Part shown: piece by piece, positions 7,262-10,252 of the stretch
Position numbering within the stretch: the stretch's first letter is position 1
Layout of the letters: each line of letters begins with the position of its first letter
Origin: JBLHKE01 sp047619485
Lineage (GTDB): Bacteria; Verrucomicrobiota; Verrucomicrobiia; Verrucomicrobiales; DEV007
Direction: 5' to 3'
Assembly: GCA_047619485.1 (NCBI GenBank)
Contig: JBLHKE010000240.1
Coordinates: 1 to 10,252, forward strand
Length of the DNA stretch: 10,252 bases
The notes under the pieces: generated by a model
Told to the model about the DNA's origin: nothing
The model's input: only the letters and a program-made list of their open reading frames with translations
Databases searched by the model: none
Translations under genes and position numbers: made by a program

Positions 7262-7471
7262 ATGGCCAGCAAGCTCGGAAAAACAAAAACTAGAAAATCA
7301 GCCGCTAAACGTTTTAAAATGACGGGTACCGGTAAACTAAAGCGTTACAAGCAGGGCAAGCGCCACCTTCTTATTAAGAAGAATGCTAAACGGAAGCGTA
7401 AGCTCGGCAAGGCCACTTTGGTCTCTGATGCCGATATGCCACGTCTCAAGAAGTGCATGCCTTACCTCTAG
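7262..7471 (+). CDS. rpmI: 50S ribosomal protein L35
   Basis: 69 residues, within the usual 60-70 for bacterial L35, a basic protein of the large ribosomal subunit. The family pattern is intact: K-x-KT(R/K)KSAAKRFKMTGTGKLKR at the N-terminus, HLLIKKNAKRKRKL in the middle (35-48), and a closing DADMPRLKKCMPYL where the family has (D/E)xxRIKRLLPY. Typical lysine/arginine richness is evident. It is the first recognisable gene of the rpmI-rplT-pheS-pheT cluster. infC, which normally precedes it, is not in this window. The 149-nt spacer to rplT is longer than usual and structured. Confidence 0.97.
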   Translation: MASKLGKTKTRKSAAKRFKMTGTGKLKRYKQGKRHLLIKKNAKRKRKLGKATLVSDADMPRLKKCMPYL

Positions 7472-7492
7472 CCCGTTAGGAACACTCTCAAC

Positions 7493-7551
7493 CGCCAGTC
7501 TTTTAGGCTGGCGAATGACTTCGCCGTCTAGCCCCCCGATATAGGTGGGGG
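7493..7551 (+). promoter_or_regulatory. Structured rpmI-rplT leader: alternative hairpins and terminator-like stem
   Basis: Hairpin A is CGCCAGTC (7493-7500), loop TTTTA, GGCTGGCG (7506-7513): 8 bp with one G-T. Hairpin B is GGCGAA (7510-7515), loop TGAC, TTCGCC (7520-7525): 6 perfect pairs. A and B share 7510-7513, so only one can form fully. Hairpin C pairs C-run 7532-7536 with GGGGG (7547-7551), followed by TTTA, like a weak intrinsic terminator. The A/B/C order resembles an attenuator. L20 represses its own operon through leader RNA in several bacteria, so control of rplT-pheST by L20 is plausible but inferred. The remainder of the spacer, 7552-7620, shows nothing strong apart from AGAGGA at 7603-7608 before rplT. 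Confidence 0.45.
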
Positions 7552-7620
7552 TTTATGGAGCGAGTGAGATATCGAAGTCGAAATTAACAAACAGCCCGCT
7601 CAAGAGGAAAAACCCAACTC

Positions 7621-8010
7621 ATGCCACGTTCCACTAACGCACCAGCAAGTCGCAAGCGCCGTAAGCGCATGCTCAAAAAAGCCTCGGGATACCGCGGCTT
7701 CCGCTCGACACACTACCGCTACGCCAAGGACGCCGTCCGCAAGGCGATGCTCTACGCCTACCGTGACCGTAAGAACCGCAAGCGCGTGTTCCGCAGTCTC
7801 TGGATCCAGCGCATCAACGCTGCCTGCCGTGCCGAAGATATTACCTACTCCCGATTTATGGAGGGCCTGAAGGCTCTCGATGTCGAACTCGACCGCAAGA
7901 TCTTAGCCGACCTGGCTGTGAACGAGCCGGAAGCGTTCAAGGAGATTGCCGCTCAGGCCAAGGTAGGATTGGAAGAGAAGCGCAAGCAGCAAGCTGCCGA
8001 AGCTTCCTAG
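7621..8010 (+). CDS. rplT: 50S ribosomal protein L20
   Basis: 129 residues; bacterial L20 is usually 115-120, and the excess is a charged C-terminal tail (GLEEKRKQQAAEAS). L20 binds 23S rRNA early in large-subunit assembly, and in Escherichia coli and Bacillus it also represses its own operon. The family core is complete: SRKRRKRMLKKASGYRGFRS at about 10-29, YRYAKDAVRKAMLYAYRDRKNRKR (about 32-55), FRSLWIQRINAACR (57-70), YSRFMEGL (76-83), and DRKILADLAV (91-100). The ATG follows AGAGGA (7603-7608) at a rather long spacing of 12 bases. Two hairpins lie after the stop, and pheS follows after 248 nt, a wide gap for this cluster. Confidence 0.97.
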   Translation: MPRSTNAPASRKRRKRMLKKASGYRGFRSTHYRYAKDAVRKAMLYAYRDRKNRKRVFRSLWIQRINAACRAEDITYSRFMEGLKALDVELDRKILADLAVNEPEAFKEIAAQAKVGLEEKRKQQAAEAS

Positions 8011-8017
8011 TTCGATC

Positions 8018-8034
8018 CGCCCGACTTCCGGGCG
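8018..8034 (+). terminator. Short GC hairpin just after rplT, no T-run
   Basis: CGCCCG (8018-8023), loop ACTTC, CGGGCG (8029-8034) forms six perfect pairs beginning 8 bases after the rplT stop. It is followed by ATCCACTCC and not by a run of T, so it would be a poor intrinsic terminator. It may protect the 3' end of a transcript or slow polymerase. Confidence 0.35.
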
Positions 8035-8053
8035 ATCCACTCCAATTCTCACC

Positions 8054-8082
8054 CGTGCGCAGTCCTTCGGACTGTTCGCACG
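8054..8082 (+). terminator. Larger hairpin downstream of rplT, no T-run
   Basis: CGTGCG (8054-8059) pairs with CGCACG (8077-8082), and CAGTCC (8060-8065) pairs with GGACTG (8069-8074) around a TTC loop. This gives 12 pairs interrupted only by a two-base TT bulge. No T-run follows. With the smaller hairpin at 8018-8034 it separates rplT from pheS, so partial termination or RNA processing here is plausible. Confidence 0.4.
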
Positions 8083-8096
8083 CATGTACCGGAAGT

Positions 8097-8119
8097 AGCA
8101 TGGAGTGGCACTCCGTGCT
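8097..8119. repeat. Palindromic repeat copy 1 (GGAGTG-N-CACTCC core)
   Basis: The 23-base dyad AGCATGGAGTG-G-CACTCCGTGCT has 11-bp arms with one mismatch (T/C) around a single central base. The same core followed by the same GTGCT recurs at 8226-8243 in the same spacer. Two near-identical palindromes about 120 bases apart in non-coding DNA suggest a dispersed intergenic repeat and not a chance hairpin. Confidence 0.6.
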
Positions 8120-8163
8120 CTGGATCTCAAGCACAGCAAGCTCTCTCCTGACCGTTTGCTGGC

Positions 8164-8192
8164 TTTACATCAATTCGCCGATTTCCCATAGA
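8164..8192 (+). promoter_or_regulatory. Weak candidate promoter for pheS
   Basis: TTTACA (8164-8169) and CATAGA (8187-8192) with a 17-base spacer loosely fit a housekeeping sigma promoter. The expected transcript start near 8199 would place the second palindromic repeat in the pheS leader. The boxes match consensus only in part (the -10 at three of six bases), so read-through from rplT remains equally likely. Confidence 0.25.
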
Positions 8193-8222
8193 TGAGTAAG
8201 CGTCAGTGGCTGAGTGGCCGCC

Positions 8223-8243
8223 CGCGGAGTGCCACTCCGTGCT
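8223..8243. repeat. Palindromic repeat copy 2, just before pheS
   Basis: GGAGTG-C-CACTCC (8226-8238) is a perfect 6-bp dyad around one base, extended by C-G, G-T and C-G pairs to 8223-8241 and followed by GTGCT as in copy 1 (8103-8119). The central base differs between copies (G in copy 1, C here). It ends 15 bases before the pheS ATG and so lies in the translation initiation region. Confidence 0.6.
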
Positions 8244-8258
8244 AAAGAATTCCAAACC

Positions 8259-9272
8259 ATGAAAGAACAACTCGACCAGATCCAGCAAGAGGCGCTCACC
8301 GAAGTCCCGGGGCTCACCGACCAGGCATCGCTGGATGCATTCCGCATTAAATACCTCGGCAAGAAGGGCGCGCTCACCGCCGCTAGTGCTGGGATGCGTG
8401 ACGTCCCCAAAGAGGAGAAGCCCGCCATCGGGCAAAAGCTCAATGAGGTGCGCACCGCCATCACTGCTGCTGTCGATGAAAAATCGGCCGCACTAATCGC
8501 CGCAGATGATGCCAAGAGTGCTGGTGATATTGATGTGACGCTGCCCGGGCGATCGTTCCCGAAGGGCGCCCTGCACCCGCTCACGCAAATCCAAGATCGT
8601 GCGACGCAAATCCTGCGCCGCATGGGCTTCGCTCTGGCCAAAGGCCCGGAGATCGAAACCGAGTGGCACTGTTTCGATGCGCTCAACACGCCGGCCGACC
8701 ACCCGGCGCGCAACGAGAAGGATACCTTCTACTTCGACGGTGGCAAACTCCTCCGCACACACACTTCCAGTGTGCAGATCCGCACGATGGAGGGCAATGC
8801 TCCACCCTTGCGTATCATCGCCCCCGGCAGTGCCTACCGCCGCGATGAGATCGACGCTACCCACCTCAGCAACTTCAACCAGCTCGAAGGGCTCTACGTC
8901 GATCGCAAGGTCACGCTCGGCGACCTCAAAGGCACGCTCGAGTATTTCTTCAAAGCGATGTTCGGCGAGAAGACCGAACTGCGCTTCCGTCCGCACTTCT
9001 TCCCATTCACCGAGCCGAGCTACGAGATCGACGTGAAACTCGTCGTCAAAGGCAAGTCCAAGTGGCTCGAGATGGCTGGTTGCGGCATGGTCGACCCCGC
9101 CGTGTTCGACGCGGTCAGCAAGACCCGTGAAGACGATGCCTTCGATCCCGACAAGGTCACCGGCTTCGCTTTCGGTATGGGCATCGACCGCCTCGCAATG
9201 GTCAAATGGGGCATCGAAGACATCCGCTTGCTGATCGAGAACGACACGCGCTTCCTGGCGCAGTTTGCATAA
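8259..9272 (+). CDS. pheS: Phenylalanyl-tRNA synthetase alpha subunit
   Basis: 337 residues (Escherichia coli PheS has 327). As the catalytic subunit of the alpha2-beta2 class II enzyme, it charges tRNA-Phe with phenylalanine in the cytoplasm. The N-terminal ~85 residues are helical, like the tRNA-contacting coiled coil. The catalytic core has FYFDGGKLLRTHTSSVQIR (157-175), motif 2 around YRRDEIDATH (193-202) with NQLEGLYVD (207-215), FPFTEPS (248-254), and motif 3 GFAFGMGIDRLAM (302-314). I chose the ATG at 8259. A GTG at 8214 would add 15 residues encoded by the palindromic repeat, and these are not expected in the family. The ribosome binding site is weak (AAAGAA). pheT follows after a 99-nt spacer filled by a large inverted repeat. 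Confidence 0.97.
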   Translation: MKEQLDQIQQEALTEVPGLTDQASLDAFRIKYLGKKGALTAASAGMRDVPKEEKPAIGQKLNEVRTAITAAVDEKSAALIAADDAKSAGDIDVTLPGRSFPKGALHPLTQIQDRATQILRRMGFALAKGPEIETEWHCFDALNTPADHPARNEKDTFYFDGGKLLRTHTSSVQIRTMEGNAPPLRIIAPGSAYRRDEIDATHLSNFNQLEGLYVDRKVTLGDLKGTLEYFFKAMFGEKTELRFRPHFFPFTEPSYEIDVKLVVKGKSKWLEMAGCGMVDPAVFDAVSKTREDDAFDPDKVTGFAFGMGIDRLAMVKWGIEDIRLLIENDTRFLAQFA

Positions 9273-9290
9273 TCTCATACCCACGAAAAC

Positions 9291-9352
9291 AAGGAGCACG
9301 GGGCGTCTCGCCCCATGAGAACAATGAGCGGGCAAGACGCCCCTCGCCCCTT
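9291..9352. repeat. Imperfect long inverted repeat between pheS and pheT
   Basis: The left arm (from 9291) starts AAGGAGCACGGGGCGTCTCG. The reverse complement of the right arm (9328-9352) starts AAGGGGCGAGGGGCGTCTTG. They match at 19 of the first 23 positions, with about 13 bases between the arms. The left arm itself contains the perfect palindrome GGGGCG-TCT-CGCCCC (9300-9314). A similar sequence lies at 6515-6563, so this looks like a REP/BIME-like intergenic element. It ends 19 bases before the pheT start and has no T-run that would make it an obvious terminator. Confidence 0.65.
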
Positions 9353-9371
9353 GGCGTAAATCCTAAATCCA

Positions 9372-10252
9372 ATGAACGTTTCACTATCCTGGCTCAACGA
9401 CCACCTCGACCTCGCCGGCAAATCGATCGAGGAACTTGATGACTTGCTCACCTTTTCCGGTATCGAAGTCGAAGGCCTCCAATCGCAACCTGACAACCTA
9501 GTCGTCGGGCAGATTTCCAGCAGCGAACCACACCCGGACGCCGACAAACTAAGCGTCTGCAAGGTCGACGACGGCAGCGGCACGCCGCGCCAGATCGTCT
9601 GTGGCGCGAAGAACTACCAGGTCGGTGACAAGGTGCCGCTGGCGCTTCCCGGCTGCCAACTCGCCCCCGATTTCAAGATCAAGGCTGGCAAACTCCGTGG
9701 CGTCCCGTCGGACGGCATGCTCTGCAGCGCCAGCGAACTCGGCATGCCCGACGAAGTCGACGGCCTGCTCATCCTCCCCGCAGACCTCGCTCCGGGAACG
9801 CCGATCGGCGATGTCTTTCCGCCAATTTTCGAACTCGAGATCACACCGAACCGACCTGACTGCCTCAGCCACCTCGGCGTCGCACGCGAGCTTTCGGTCC
9901 TGACCAAGCAATCGCTCAAAGGCGCCGACGCTCACCGCGATGCTGGCGTCGCAACGCGCACTGCGAATGATTCAGAGGTCGCGATCCGCGATCTCGAAGC
10001 TTGCCCGCTCTACACCGCGAGAAGAATCACTGGCGTCAAAGTCGCCGAGAGCCCAGCCTGGTTGAAACAGAAACTCACCTCGGTCGGCCTGCGTCCGATC
10101 AACAACATCGTCGACATCACGAACTTCGTGTTGCTAGAGATGGGGCAGCCGCTGCACGCATTCGACGCCGACAAGCTCGACGGCGGTATCGTTGTTCGCC
10201 CGGCTGCCGATGGAGAAAAATTCCTCGCCCTCGATGGAGACACCTACCCACT
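9372..10252 (+). CDS. pheT: Phenylalanyl-tRNA synthetase beta subunit, N-terminal part (runs off right edge)
   Basis: The first 293 codons of a protein that is usually about 790-830 residues long. The beta subunit gives tRNA binding and editing of mischarged Tyr-tRNA. The start MNVSLSWLNDHLDL matches the family. Residues about 42-150 form the tRNA-binding OB-fold domain (HPDADKLSVCKVD at 54-66, QIVCGAKN at 74-81, KLRGVPSDGMLCSASELG at 107-124). ITPNRPDCLSHLGVAREL (158-175) is the conserved segment after it, and the B3/B4 editing region starts near 210 (RPINNIVDITNFVLLEMGQP at 241-260, LHAFDADKL at 261-269). The frame is uninterrupted to the window edge. The ATG at 9372 is preceded by no clear Shine-Dalgarno sequence. 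Co-orientation with pheS supports cotranscription. Confidence 0.97.
   Translation, partial: MNVSLSWLNDHLDLAGKSIEELDDLLTFSGIEVEGLQSQPDNLVVGQISSSEPHPDADKLSVCKVDDGSGTPRQIVCGAKNYQVGDKVPLALPGCQLAPDFKIKAGKLRGVPSDGMLCSASELGMPDEVDGLLILPADLAPGTPIGDVFPPIFELEITPNRPDCLSHLGVARELSVLTKQSLKGADAHRDAGVATRTANDSEVAIRDLEACPLYTARRITGVKVAESPAWLKQKLTSVGLRPINNIVDITNFVLLEMGQPLHAFDADKLDGGIVVRPAADGEKFLALDGDTYP

Noticed and set aside
8054..8082. Confident intrinsic terminator after rplT
   Set aside because: The stem is good but no T-run follows, so it is listed only as a low-confidence hairpin.
8097..8243. CRISPR-like repeat pair
   Set aside because: There are only two copies, about 120 bases apart, with palindromic cores and no regular spacer; no cas genes are nearby.
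8214..8258. GTG at 8214 as the pheS start, adding 15 residues
   Set aside because: The added codons are the palindromic repeat itself and do not resemble a PheS N-terminus. The ATG at 8259 fits the family.
8493..9335. 280-codon open frame on the minus strand opposite pheS
   Set aside because: It is fully antisense to the well-conserved pheS and shows only the codon-mirror pattern of that gene; no domain is evident.

Overview
The window holds two divergent gene blocks of housekeeping character from a GC-rich bacterium (roughly 57-60 % GC by eye). Shine-Dalgarno sequences are weak before most genes, pyruvate carboxylase is a single long chain, and the gene spacers carry GC-rich palindromic repeats. 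A member of Verrucomicrobiota is my best guess. That is an inference from gene style and not a proven assignment.

Left block, minus strand, read from about 6269 down to 1: pyruvate carboxylase (pyc), then a bicupin-like protein, then a zinc-ribbon protein with two membrane helices, then an asparagine-synthetase-like amide ligase that runs off the left edge. The gaps are 37 nt, 1 nt and an 11-nt overlap, so the four genes look like one transcription unit. The last gene is the most unusual. It keeps the ATP-pyrophosphatase signature SGGIDSS, but its glutaminase domain is shortened and has no N-terminal catalytic cysteine. Pyruvate carboxylase makes oxaloacetate, the precursor of aspartate, so a metabolic link to an Asn-synthetase-like enzyme is possible but not shown.

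Middle, 6270-6809: a 540-base divergent intergenic region with no convincing gene. It is rich in dyads and contains a degenerate copy of a repeat that also occurs between pheS and pheT.

Right block, plus strand: a small VOC/glyoxalase-fold protein, then rpmI (L35), rplT (L20), pheS and the first 293 codons of pheT. This is the classical translation cluster, but infC is absent from its usual place before rpmI. The rpmI-rplT spacer contains overlapping hairpins that cannot form together, followed by a terminator-like hairpin, which suggests attenuation ahead of rplT. The rplT-pheS and pheS-pheT spacers carry palindromic repeats of a kind expected to be dispersed in the genome.

I do not see a CRISPR array, transposase, phage gene, tRNA or rRNA. 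The strongest candidates for something undescribed are the three small genes downstream of pyc taken as a unit, and the rpmI-rplT leader.
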